Shown: one piece after another, positions 20,430 through 32,700 of the stretch | Numbering within the stretch: the first letter of the stretch is position 1 | Layout: each line of letters begins with the position of its first letter | Assembly (NCBI GenBank): GCA_033557685.1 | Contig: JAWQRN010000166.1 | Location: 1-35,471 of the forward strand | Direction: 5' to 3' | Source of the DNA: Sperchopsis tessellata | Lineage: Eukaryota > Arthropoda > Insecta > Coleoptera > Hydrophilidae | Length of the DNA stretch: 35,471 bases | Translations under genes and position numbers: made by a program | Notes under the pieces: model-generated | Database searches by the model: none | Seen by the model: only the letters and a program-made list of their open reading frames with translations | What the model was told of the DNA's origin: nothing

Positions 20430-21300
20430 TCTATGTTTATACTTCTGTTACAAAAATGGTCTACACCTTTTGACCAAATTTTACGGTCTATGATTCTCTC
20501 TAGTTGGTCATGAGGTAGAGTTACCATAAATGAGAAGTGGCAGGATGTTTTGACAGCATCTTTTCACATTTAACTTGATCAAATGTTTGCTCCTGGAGGT
20601 GTTTCAAATCCATTGCTTCAGTGGTGCCAACATAAAGCCAGTAAACGTGTAAATGTGCAAATTTAATTGCTCCTTTAAGTAATGAGTTTTCCACTGTGCC
20701 TTCAATGTGAGGTTTTCGTTGATGTGTTCTCTGCCTGTTTTCAATGTGTATCCAGGATTCCTTTGCGGTACTTGCATGTTTACTTCAGTGCTTTTCATTA
20801 TGAGTAGTACCATTACTTTGTTCATTCAGATTTATTATCTCGTTCATAATGTTTCATTATATATTCTGCAATTCCTTTAGTGAATCATGCATTCTACTTT
20901 AGAAGTACCAGCAACAACTGGTTCCTGTTTGATTCTGTTGCCGTGCATCTGTACATGTACTTAGAAACTAACCGCAGACAGATTTTGCTTCAGAATTTCT
21001 TTATATGTTTTGGAGATTTCATATTTCATAGTAGTTTGTTTTCCTTCAATATTATTATTTTATATTCCAATTCTTGTATAATCTTTTTTAATAGGCTATT
21101 TTCCGCTTCAGTATTTAGATTATTGCTAGCGGGTCTTTTTCTGTTGCAATTTTATCAAGCGCAACCGCTGATTTTACTTCTATTTTGTATTCTTGACAGA
21201 CAAATTTCAGTGCTCGTTTCTTCAATGGTATGCATTTTATTTCAGCAACAGATAATTCTGCACATTCCTGGTGGATTTTTTTCTCACAGCCATCACATAT
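20430..21300 (-). pseudogene. LINE ORF1 with PHD-like finger
   Basis: From 21297 downward on the minus strand a 51-codon open stretch begins FICDGCEKKIHQECAELSVA and continues EIKCIPLKKRALKFVCQEYK. This is a PHD-like zinc finger (CxxC...HxxC...C) as seen in ORF1 of CR1-type LINEs. The last ligand position reads Tyr (CQEY) where Cys is expected. A helical, leucine-rich stretch follows (ENSLLKKIIQELEYKIIILK), and further on a frame at 20825-20604 with KQAENTSTKTS-like basic text. Several stops make it inactive. Confidence 0.6.
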
Positions 21301-21970
21301 GAATTTATTGGTTTAATTCGATATTTACACAAAACTTTTTAACGGGGGTTACCTGTACTGTATTTTTCTGATCATAAGGTTGGACCATAAAACGCACCCT
21401 AAACTTATGAGACAATTAGAAAATATATTAGTATATTTTTTAAAATCGAAATTGGAACATTAAAAACTAAAATCTTTAACTTACGTAAGAAATTTTTATT
21501 AAGAAAAATTATTGTTTTTGCTATATATTACTTAGTAATTTGTATGACATTTATTTCTGTTTTTTTAGAAAGATAATTTCTTTTGTTTGACGCTACTGTG
21601 GAATGGTTTAATGATAATTTTCTACGAACAATAAAATCACTAGCAGATCTACATGCGTAACATAGCTGATGGGGAGTGGGACTGGCTGCACAGACGTTGA
21701 GCCCCTTAGGCAGCTTTGAAAACTAAAAACAGCATGTTTGCTCAGTAATATTGTACTTCCTGTTCAATCACAGGGAGAGTCTCAAAAAATTCACTGCTTG
21801 GCACCACGTAAGCTGACAATGTAATATTCGATATGGCATAGACTCACCGGACTGTACTTGTAGGAATTCACTACTTAAATATTGCTCAGAAATGAGCTCC
21901 GGCCCACATGTGGGCGTAGTGTATTGTACCAAACGACCACCTTACGTTTGGAGATCGGTATGTATGTATC
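21301..21970. other. Unassigned repeat-like sequence
   Basis: GACCATAAAACGCACCCTAA at about 21386 resembles 'ATAAGACGCACC' ends of a widespread DNA-transposon/MITE family. I cannot name it securely. The rest may be 3' flank or LTR of the Ty3-like copy on the right; no LTR boundaries were found. Confidence 0.3.
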
Positions 21971-22740
21971 TTGAGGGTATATTTAGTAGTTTCTAAAGTT
22001 ACCCCCTCATTAATTATGTTCACCTCGAACAGAAGCACCGGCAAACTCATGTTTGAAAGGGCAATACCACCTCATGCATCCAGAAGAGTGGCCTTCATTA
22101 AAATTTTTGTTCGTCTCATGGGGATGTTCAAATGGCGATGGCTGCAAGCTAACTGTAGACAACATCGTCGCTTCCAAAGTGGACAGGCTTCCCCAGTCCC
22201 TCTCGCCGATGGTTTGTGTCGATAATCACAGGCTTTACCATTTTTGAAAATTGAATAATAGTAGAAATAGTAGTCCACATTGCTCTTAGTACAAAGTTTT
22301 CCAGCACAATCTTCATGTCAGACTCCTTGAAGATGAATTCTATCATATTTTGGACACAGTCAGTCGAGTCCACCCCCAAGTCTTGCAATGGCTAGTTTCT
22401 AGCAACCTTGCTGTTGTGTAGTCATTTGCATTACATGAAGACAGGACCACATGTCTCGGTAGGTTGGCTACAGATGAGACATCTTCTACATGACCAGAAA
22501 AATGAATCTGTATTGATCATCCAACCAAAGAACTTGCTGACGCCCAATTCGACTTTGCTATGCAGTTCATCAAGTCGCTGGAATCTTGTGCAGAACTCCT
22601 TGGCAATACCCCCTAACATCTTTAGATTTGCCATTCCTGACTGGCACCAAACGCTTCTCTTTAATCTGTGACCACATTAAAATCCAGCTGAATCCTGAAT
22701 CTTCAGAAATGACTCGAACTCCTGTTCGTCCTGAACTTGT
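21971..22740. other. Sequence 3' of the Ty3-like pol remnant, unassigned
   Basis: Base composition is more balanced than the neighbouring AT-rich DNA and overlapping open frames exist on both strands, the pattern seen over recently coding transposon sequence. It lies just downstream (minus strand) of the integrase end, so it may be the 3' part of the same element or another insertion. No motif is recognisable in any frame. Confidence 0.35.
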
Positions 22741-22744
22741 AATT

Positions 22745-24570
22745 GACACTGTTCTCCTTCTTGGAAGCTGATGTATAGGACTAACTGATTGTAATGTATG
22801 ATTTTTCCTCCTGGTGGTTTTTTGATCCGGCATATCATATCGTTAATTTTCTTCACTACTTCATATGGTCCTTCCCAGGGTGACTACAGCTTGGGGCATA
22901 GACCTTTCCGGCATTGTGAAGTCAAACTTGATCACCTACCTTGAATCTTCCTGCGACTGTTCGTACAACGTATCTCTCCTTCATAGTCGCGTGCAATCTG
23001 GATGTTGTTTCAAACAAGATTGTAAATGTCTTCCATCTTTTCTCTTTTTGTTCATTAAGACCCTCTTTAACAATCTATTTACCATCTTCAGTGAGTTCCA
23101 TTGTGCACAGTACATCTTCACAGTTTGGCTCTTGTCGTTTTTGCAGCTTCCAGTTCTGAATTGGTCGTAGGTCTTTGTCTTCTTGTGCTCTTTTTATTTC
23201 TTTTTTGTCCATCCTTCCACCTCGACTGTTGTTCAGCATCTTTGCTCTTTCTTCAAAGCATTGGCAATATTTACACTCCAACAGACAGGGTCTTCTTCAT
23301 AGAGCTTCAGCGCTATTATGGATCTTACCTCAACGTTGTTCAGTGGTAAAGTGATATGTTTGTAGTGTTTCCAGCCATCTACCCATTTGACCTTCTAGAT
23401 TTTTTATAGCGAGGAAACCATTGTAAGGCAGCATGATTTGTTCTAAGGAGAATACGAGTGCTTATGGAACCTTCGCTGGACACCACATGTCTGAGATATT
23501 TTATTTTCTTCTTGTGACAAGTGACATTTCTTTGGGCTACTTTCAAATGAGCGTTTCTCAGTTTTCTTAATTCATCCTCCAAATTCTTTATATGTCCTAC
23601 CAATTACAATAACATCGTCATGGTACACCAGACAGATCTTCTAAGACAAAACCTTGATAACCAGATCCAGTCTTTCAAAAGTTGCTGGTACATTTCATAC
23701 TTCAAACAGCGTGACAGTAAACTGCCAGAGCCCTGATCCTGTAGTAAAAGCTGTGTTTTCTCGGTCTTTAGGGTCTACCTCTTACCAATCACCACTCTTC
23801 AAATCTCATGCAAAGGACCATTGGGACCCTGCCAAGGTATCTAGGGTGTCTTATAGCCTACGTAAAATCTTGTAGAACCATCTTTGATGCCAGAACAACA
23901 AGTGAGGCCCTAGGATTACCGGAAGGTTCTATAATGCCCATCAGCAGATCTTCGACTTCTTATCTTTTAGACAGAAGTAAACGCCTTGGATGTTGCTTAA
24001 TTGCAGTGGCACTGCCAGTATCGATCTTGTGTTGTATCATATTGGTACAACCGTAGTCTTCTCCGGTGGCAAAAATGTCTTCGAATTGCTTAGATGATCT
24101 TGCTCTTGTTTTTCTTTTGTTGTTGATAAATTCTTTAAATTATTGGCAATATTGCTTTTAATTTCTTCACATAATTTTGGATTTTCATTCATGTGCACTA
24201 CATCTTCTTCGCATAGGACAACTGAGACGACTGGTTTGAGAATTCCCAATACTTTTCCTTTATTTACAATTTATAGAAAACGCATTGGTGTTCAAGATAT
24301 GAATTGGAATTACATCTAGGCACCTAACTAGGGCTCTTCCTACTAGAACTCCCTTCCTGATTGGATTAGTCATAAAAATTCAATTGGGTCCAATCTGAAA
24401 TTGTCCACTTCGTTTTCAGTCTCAGGTTGGATTATTTGTTCAGTCATAGCTGGGATCGTGACATCATCAGTAAGTAGGAGCCGCATACTGGTTCCAGGAA
24501 GGCCCAGACACTTGTCGTTTTTACTTTTTGGTATGGTTTGATTTTTCTCAACGTGGAGGGAAAACCTGTT
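22745..24570 (-). pseudogene. Ty3/mdg-type LTR retrotransposon pol remnant
   Basis: On the minus strand, from 24380 downward: RKGVLVGRALVRCLDVIPI (pre-RT linker), then QHKIDTGSATAIKQHPRRLL at about 24040-23980, GIIEPSGNPRASLVVLASK, a shifted FTTGSGLWQF block, and CLVYHDDVIVIG at 23601-23635 (the YxDD core, both Asp retained). Then KYLRHVVSSEGS, and after a jump KMYCAQWNSLKMVN and the integrase C-terminal block LCPKL-SPWEGPYEVVKKIND followed by RIKKPPGGK at about 22880-22800. RNase H and most of the integrase core are absent. Stops and shifts are many. No LTRs were seen. The order is that of Ty3-type pol (protease, RT, integrase). Confidence 0.85.
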
Positions 24571-24930
24571 GCTGCAGTACTGTTTTCGTCTCTCGTGTTT
24601 TTCTCTATGGTATTATTTAGTTTTTCTTTATCCAGTTTTCTCATTTTCCATCCCTGGTTTTGCCAGCCTTTCCCTATCCCCAGGTCTTTTCCAGAACTCC
24701 GAAGATAATATAATTGTGGTCGCTGAGGGTTTCCTTGTCACTTACAGATTGTGTAATTTGGTTTCTGATGTCCGAATATTGATATTGTCATATCGAGAGT
24801 GTCGCCTACTACAATCGCTTTTCTTTTTATTTGGTTGCCGATTTCTTGCATTGTGATTTCAAGGTCTTCAATGTCCTTGTTAGGGAACGCGTAGCTCTTT
24901 TCCTTGTCCGTTATTGTCTATGGCTGCATA
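24571..24930 (-). pseudogene. R1-like LINE endonuclease fragment
   Basis: The minus strand gives EDLEITMQEIGNQIKRKAIV followed by VGDT at about 24870-24805 (the KxxIVAGDFNA block with decayed end), KETLSDHNYIIFGVLEKTW at about 24735-24680 (the catalytic SDH), and RKLDKEKLNNTIEKN at about 24640-24600 (the W-x-x-KLDxEKL linker between endonuclease and reverse transcriptase of R1-clade elements). It runs in the same direction as the Ty3-like remnant and is immediately upstream of it, so the two are juxtaposed. Confidence 0.7.
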
Positions 24931-25034
24931 AATCTCATGAATAAAATTAAATCGCTTTGAATGAAAAATTTCATATCAAGTCAATTAACAAGATAAAAGG
25001 CTTATATGTGAAAGGGATAGTTGAAATAACCGCA

Positions 25035-25350
25035 AGAACTATATACGTTGTTGGCTACTTTAATGTAAATTTTTTTGAGTCCTAAAAGGAAAAAGAAGCT
25101 TTGGAGGAGGTTATGGATTCATTTGGCTTAAAGGCATTGCTGCAGGAACCCATCAAGAATTGTTTCAAAGACAAAAACATACAGACTACCGATTTTTACT
25201 GGTTGAGCAGCTGGATGCGTGTTCATGTTTTCTCAGTGTCATCCAAATAGTCTACCATAATTTCATACATAAACAATTGGAAACTGTATAAAGACTCTGA
25301 AAAGAGCCGACATTTTGTCCTTTGTTTCAAAGAACATATTCCACCTCTAG
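25035..25350 (+). pseudogene. LINE endonuclease fragment
   Basis: The + frame YVVGYFNVNFFES, stop, KEKEALEEVMDSFGLKALLQ followed by EPIKN matches GDFNVNFL...LLEELLxSFGLKxxIxEPTR of CR1/Jockey-like endonucleases. The catalytic Asp of GDFN is changed to Tyr. After it the frame drifts. This is a separate insertion on the opposite strand to its left neighbour. Confidence 0.65.
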
Positions 25351-25559
25351 TGGTTTCCAACCCGAAAAAGCATTCATATAGATCCGTGATTCCCAACTCT
25401 GGGTCATGAGTGAATTTTTGGTAGGTTCAAGAAATGTTTAATACTGATAAAAATTTGTAAATATTATCTAATTAACTGTTATATTTTCTGTTCATAGATA
25501 AAATACAAAATTCCATTTAAATTTAACCTCATATTTACATAAGTTACTTTTGTTAATAC

Positions 25560-26010
25560 ACCAATATTGAAATGTCTCAAAAACAATCGGTTTCACTGAA
25601 ATTAAAGAATGATGAGGAGTATTTCGTATAAAACGAAGAAAACAAATTAAACCTTCATTTAACTACAAATCAGCAAATTTATGTGATAAACCTATGAATT
25701 ATTGGCCAAAACAAAGAAACACATGGCAAATGAATAATAATGATACTGCTTTAACTTCCGCAGTATTTTTAATTTGAAAACACTTGCCTCTTTTGAAGTT
25801 GTGTGGAAAATAGTACAATGTAAGAAACCTCATAGCATTTGAGAAGAACTTTTGAAACCTGCTACAGATGCAACGGCGAAGACAGTTTGCGGTAACTAAG
25901 AGGCAAATTACATTGAAAATTATTTCCTTTTCAAACAACCGTATCAAACGACTAATTAATATATGCGGACATTTTAGAACAAGTTTAGTATGTCACAAAT
26001 ATATAACTAC
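25560..26010 (+). pseudogene. hAT-related (ZBED5/SCAND3-like) transposase fragment
   Basis: With shifts, the + strand reads KTLASFEVVWKIVQCKKPHS followed by EELLKPATDATAKTVCGN at about 25780-25895, which resembles the SYxVAxxIAKxxKPHTIGExLI block just after the BED finger of domesticated hAT transposases. The fragment has several stops. The BED finger itself is not recognisable upstream. The match is by memory and moderately secure. Confidence 0.5.
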
Positions 26011-26431
26011 AGTCAGAAGATCTCTTCATTGCCGACGGTAATTGCAATATTGGCAGATACTCCTGAAATTGATCTTGTTGATAAGATGACCGATATTTAG
26101 AAGAGTTCGGTTAGAAATTAATTTTTTTACATCAAATGGATTTATAACCGACATCTTCATGGAATAAGGCGATGATATTGGATTTCAAGAAGAACTTAAC
26201 GAAAATTAATGTTTATAAGTGATTCTTATGTTGTTTTATGTTATTAATATGTGTGTTTTATGTTGTTTCTGTTATAAATTAATAGTATCTTACATTATTT
26301 TTTTTTTATTAAATTCTCTTTCTTGCCTTTATATATATTGGGTCGTGAACAAACAAGGGTGGGAAACACTGATATAGGTAGTGAAAGTCTATTATATTTA
26401 ATAATTTATTGTATTTTTAGAAAACTCACCT

Positions 26432-26434
<3 letters not shown>
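26011..26434. other. Intron sequence without recognised gene
   Basis: AT-rich, probably decayed 3' remainder of the transposase fragment. Confidence 0.35.

Positions 26435-26490
<56 letters not shown>
26435..26490. repeat. (AT)n microsatellite
   Basis: About 28 AT dinucleotides without interruption, about 215 bases before the last exon. Confidence 0.95.
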
Positions 26491-26492
<2 letters not shown>

Positions 26493-26706
26493 CAATCTTT
26501 TCAGATATATTCAAGTTTAAATGTAATGATGAGGTATTACACTTCTAAAATATTGCTCTTTACTTTTGATAACATCAGTTATAGACAAGGCTATCATTCG
26601 GAAAGACTAGTCTCATTCAAAATGAATTGAACAGATCAAACAAATGCATTAAGATATATTCTAATTTTCTGTTTTTTTTTTTTTTTTGAGAATGAGATTA
26701 CAACAG

Positions 26707-29700
26707 TAGATATAAATGTAACACATCCAAGATTCTTAGGAACTGATAATGAGTATCATGTACGCTATCTTATACAAAACCCGGAAAATAGGCTTTGTGA
26801 TGAAAATACCTACAATTGCTCAACATGTGGCTTCCAAACTACACGTGTTGATGTCATGGTCTTACATAATAAATCTCATATAGAAGGTATAGTTTATAAA
26901 ACTTTTACACCTAAAAGAAAAGGAAAAATTTCACCAACTAAAAGAAAGAAAACTACAAAACCTGTCGCTAAGGAAATTCTACGAAGTACTGAATCAAGTG
27001 GAGAAGATTCTGATGATGAACCTAAACCTAAAAAGATGGCAAAGGCAAAAATTGTTGTTCCAAAAAAAGGTAAAGCTAAAAAGTCTGTGAAATCTGCAGA
27101 AGAGGAGAAACCAAAAACAGATATACGAAACAATATTTTGGCTGAATGGAATAGTGATGATGACAATGATTCTGATAATGAAGTTCTTAAATCTAATGCA
27201 GGTGATCATGCCAAAAATGTATTACTCGTATGTGAAGAGACATCTGAAAATATAATTGATGATCCAGTACCTATTTCAGAAAAATCCAGTAATGAGAAAA
27301 CCTTAACCAACTTGCAAAGCAATGAAGGAGATATATCTTCATCTGTAACAGAAAAAGGAGAGCCACAAGCTAGTATAAGTAGAATAGAACTCCCACCACC
27401 TAAAAACGATTTGCAATCCTGTTTTGACTTTGTTGAAGAAGAAGACAATGATGTTGAAATTTTACCTGCAGCAGTGGGTAGAAAAATACCCAGAGTTATA
27501 CCACCTACAGATAAAAGGAAATCATTTGAAACAGAAAATTTAGTAGAACAAACCAATGTTGATAGTAAAAACATTGTAGGAAAAGATTTAAACAATGACA
27601 CTACTAGCAATGAAAAAATAGACATACTGGAAGCATTTAATGATGTTTTAGAATCAACTACTGTGCCTGAATTACCAGAAATTCACCAGTTATTAAAATG
27701 TGAGCAAAATTTTCACAGTGTTAAGACTGTAAAATTTCCTGATAAGTGTGTTAATACTGAAGTGCACATGCAAAGTAATTCATGCGAAAAAACATGCACC
27801 TCTTTAACTGAATACAAGGGTAAAGATGTGGCAGAATCTTCAAAGATTATAAATCCAAAAAAGAGATTTGTGAAATCATTTGAGGATTATGAATTTCAGC
27901 AAAGCAAGCTAAGAAAATCTGAAAATCTTGCTCATAAAGAAGTTGAAAATGTACAAGAAAGTGAGTATAAAAATACAGATCCATCAGAAAATAAACGTGA
28001 ATTAAATCAATGGCCAGGCAACAAAGAACACAGCATTTCTGATCAAAAATTTGAAGCAGCACGATGCTCTTTTGATAGTGACAATTTTTCACCTAAAGAT
28101 GCCTTAAGCATATTGGACAGGGATCAGATGAAAGTTGAAGAATTAAGTAAAAATGATGATACATTATCAATTAAAACAAATGAGAAGTTAAAGGAGATAG
28201 CCCTTGATGAAATTTTTAAAGTGAATTTGCACAATGAATCTATGTGTTACTCAAAATTACAAGTTTCCAAACTTAAAACACAGTTAATGAGCAAGTTATC
28301 GGAAAAAATAGCTGTTGATAGAACTTTCCCCGAAAAATCTACCTCTACTCCAACTACTTTAATTTCCACACCTGTTACTGAACCAAACATGGATAATTTT
28401 ACAGAAGATTATGCAAATCTTAAATATAAGAAGGGTTTGAGACATAGAGCTCAAAATTACAAAATTTGTGAAGAATTATGGGAAGCTAATTGTTTAAAAG
28501 TTGACTCCCCTAATTGTGCAAAACCTAATTTAAAAACCATGCTAACTGATGTAAAAGACAAATCATTATTAGATGAAACATATTCAGTAAGTATTACACA
28601 AGATACTAGTATAGTAGCAAAAATTTCATGTACAGAAGATTTACCAGTAAAGAAAGTACATACGGAAGAACATATGAAAGTAGACCCTCTAAAAGGAATT
28701 ACTATGGAAGTAGTAGATACAGAAGAAGTAGATTTTAAATATGGCTCCGAAATGAAAGACTCGCCCAAAGAAATGCTTACTGAGACCGAAAGCTCTAAAG
28801 AAGAGTTTTTGAAAAAAATACCTATAGAAACCATATGTTCTAAAGAAGACTCTCTAAAAACAGTTCATTCTATAGAAAATTCTTTAAAAATAGTTCAAGA
28901 AGTATCTAAAAATGATGACTTTACAGAAGTTGCTAAGAAGGACGACCTTACGCATGTAAATACAAAAGAAGACATAAAGGACATAAATACAAAGGAAGAC
29001 ATAATGGACATAAATACAAAGGAAGACGTTACGGATTTAAACACAAAGGAAAAAGTAACTAATTTAACTATGTATGAAAATCTCACAGATATAGCTACGA
29101 ACAAAGATGATATAGAAGAAATATTTAGTGAAAAAAAGCATAAAGAAGAATTTGAAGAGAACGGTCTAATACCAGATATAACCATAGAAGAAATGCCCTT
29201 GGGAGAAGAACCAATTAAAGAGGTTTGTAAAACAAATGAATCGCCAGCAGAATTGCCAATGCAATTAGCTGTTGAGGAGAAATTAACTGTAGAAGATGTG
29301 ACTGTAGAAACAATTTTACAGGAAAGTTATTCACCATCAAAAACATCTATAGATCATGTGCAAAAAATTGATACAAATTCGTTTTTTGGTGATCCTATAC
29401 ATGCAAATGAAAACAATATTCAAAATAATAATAAATCTTTACAAGAGGAAGAATGTCAGATTCCCTTTAATGAGAGTTCAGACTATAACAACATACATGT
29501 TTCCAATGATCAACACAGCGACGCTATTATTAAGCCAGGAGAATATGTGGGAGATGAGGATAAATCAAAAAATCATAATCCATTGGCAAATAGTACAGAG
29601 TCATCATTTCTTGAGCAAGCTAACTCCAATGACAATACAAACAGTTCACATAATGGAATTGTATTAGAAAATAGTATGCTGACATATCATGTTCCTGAGC

Positions 29701-32700
29701 ACATTTTAGGCGATGATAAAGAAAATAATAGAAGTGAGTTAAGTAATAAAGACTTGTTTCCTAGTTTGGATTCTAAATGTATTTCTCCAGATATAAGCTC
29801 AAGAACACCAGAAAATAATGAAAATTTCAATTCTAACATGATTGATAAAGTATTTTCAGATAAATTAGAATCCAATATAAAAAATGATAGCACAGAAAGC
29901 TTTCAGAACCAAAAGGAATCTTTATTTCCTAGTAATGAGATACTACAAAATATCTTAAAAACAGAAAACTTACATCCATCTAACTTAGAAGATGGAGATT
30001 CAGATATAGCTGCTGTAAATGTATTACCAATTGAAACATCTTCTAGTGTTGGTGCTGTCGCATTACATTCCTCTATTGATAACATATCAATGGACGACCA
30101 AAGTATACCAATATGTTCAACTGAAAAAAATCTAGAACCTTCTAGCATACTAATTGATGGTAGTTTAAATGTTGAAAATAATCCAAATACATATGACGAA
30201 TCTAAGTATGTATGTGCTAATGCAAAAGCTGCTGCAGATAATTTTGAATATGAATTAAATCTTTCAAATAATATTGTGTCTCATGTACATAAAACTATTG
30301 ATGGAAAAGTAAGAAAATTATGTCACCGCAGAATATCTCATACCCAGAAAGAATCATTTTTTACTGATGACTTAGTTTCTCAAGAAGTTAAAAATAAAGT
30401 TAATCAAGAATCTCAAATAGATATATCATCTTACATAGAAGATGAAAATATAAAGGTCCAATCATCTGCCTCGAGTTTACCCACGACCCAAGAAATAGAG
30501 GCGAATTCATGCAAAGATAGTAAATCTGAAATCACCCTATCACATACAAGTATATTGTCAGATGCTTTATCGGATTCAGTACCTGTGATTGAACAGGAAG
30601 ACATTTCTGCATTAACAACACTTGCAACTGTCTCAGAATTGACTACTAATATTATAGATATAAGTAAAGATGGTATGAAGGAAAATGATACCATTGGAAT
30701 AGAAAAAAATCTAACTGTGATCAATGAACATGATTTAGCCAATAGTCAAGTAGAAATTTCGAATGTTAGTACTGACAAAGACTGTCACACGCAACCAGTG
30801 ACATTGTCAAATTTTTCTATGGATTTTTCTGATTTTGATGATGGCTCAAATAGTATAAAACAGAAAGAAACTCTTGATATTAGTTTGAATAAAGAGATAG
30901 ATCGAGTACAAACATCTGCAGTAAATACAGAGAAGGAAAAATCAGTTGATAATTCATTTCTTCAACATGAAGAAGTTTCACAGTATTTACCAGCGACTTT
31001 GGATAGTATGAGTTATGACATTGAGGATCAAATACCTTCTTTAATCGTTTGTGGCAAGAATTCTGTTGAATCCCAAATGGCAAAACTAACGGACACAAAT
31101 CCAGATATGGCTCCATTGCCACCACAAAAATCACAGAGGACAACTTCATCGCGACTATTAGACATACTTACTGACAGTAAAAATAAAGAAGGTAATTCTC
31201 AGATAAAGCCACAAAAGTTTCAACTTTTAAATAAAAGTGTTACAAATTATCCTTTAGTTACAAGTGATGTAATTCCTGATTTAAAAGATACCAAAGAAAA
31301 TCCTGCCATTATTAAACATAAACATGATTCTAAACAGTCACAGTTTGTTATTAAGTCTTCAATTACTGCAAATTCTTTAAATACATTAAATAAACCAATT
31401 ATATTATCTGAAAAAATAGTTAAGCCTATGTCAGAGTCTGTATCTGTTCAGAAAGTTACTTCTAAAAATACATATCAAGATGTTGAAGACATTGATACAT
31501 TTATAATTCAAAAACCTGCTAAAAAATTGGTTACAGAAGAAATTGAAGAGCCACAACTTTCTTCTAGGCAACCTTTGAAAAGGGCAGGTGCTACACTTAA
31601 AACACTTGGTAAAGCACGTATTATACAGCAAACTATAATTACCCCTTCAGGAGATGTTATTCAACCAATAGTTTCACAGCCACAAAATGATGATTTTGAT
31701 ATAAATTCAATGCCCATTGTTTTATCTGATCAAATCCTTACGCCAGAAACTATAGAAAATATGCCTATTATGCTATCAGATTCTTTGGCAGTATCTACCA
31801 CCAAATCTGTAGATCTAATGTCAGTTACTAAGAAAACAGCTATTCCCACTGTGAAATTATTAAATAAGACACCCATTGAGACTAAAGAACAAACATTAAA
31901 AGGAACTCAAACATCAACAATAATGAGGTCTATTCCTCAGAAGCAAACTAAACCAAGTACAAGATTGATACAAGCCAGTGGTAATGCGAAAATATTAAAG
32001 AATAGTCAAGCTGTCATTAGTAAACCAGCAAAATATATCCTTTTGCCATCCACATCAACTACAGGTAATAAATGTGCTATTGGAAAGAAAACTCCTAATA
32101 AACGAGCTGCTACACCAATATTAACTAGTACAAATACTGCAAAAATACAAAGTACTGCTGAACCAACTGGTAATAAAATCATGATAGTTACAAATAATCA
32201 GGGACAACAATCTCGAGTAATATTAACTCCTGCTCAGCAAAAAATGTTGGGATGTCAAACTCCTGGTGGCAAAATAATGAAAGGTAATATAAAAACAGCA
32301 CTGCAAAAAAATCTTTTGAGAGATGGGGGTCCATCTCCTAGCGGAGCTCCTAAAGTAGCCAATATTGTATCTCAAACAATTATAAATTCGAAGGGGCAAA
32401 TCACAACAACCACAAACCCCAATATAATATCTCAAAGTCCACAGCTTTCATCTTTATCATCTCAAGCAAAATCTGTGAAATTTGATGGAAAAATTAATAA
32501 AAAGGTACAGCTACCTACACAAAGAATATATTCTAAAGTAGGAGGATCTCAGAGGGGAACAATAGTAATAAGAAATCCACAGGGTCAAACGACAATTAAA
32601 AGGTTTCCAGGAACAGATGATGCATTGCTAGAACAACAAGTAGCGGAGCAAATACAAGCAATAAATAAAGCCAATGAACAGCAACAACTACTTACCAAGG

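Noticed and set aside
21971..22840. Host gene suggested by overlapping open frames with balanced composition
   Set aside because: No motif or splice structure; position and strand fit the 3' part of the Ty3-like remnant better.
26323..26520. Open frame ending in an Ile-Tyr run
   Set aside because: It is produced by the (AT)n microsatellite.
26691..26706. Exon start at 26691 after GAG
   Set aside because: Joined to the donor at 16712 it gives an immediate stop; CAG at 26706 keeps the frame open.
26856..26858. ATG at 26856 as the start of translation
   Set aside because: The frame is open upstream and the zinc finger straddles this ATG (its two Cys lie before it), so it is internal.
27206..27625. 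139-residue minus-strand open frame and similar frames opposite the giant exon
   Set aside because: These are antisense shadows of the coding exon caused by its biased codon use.
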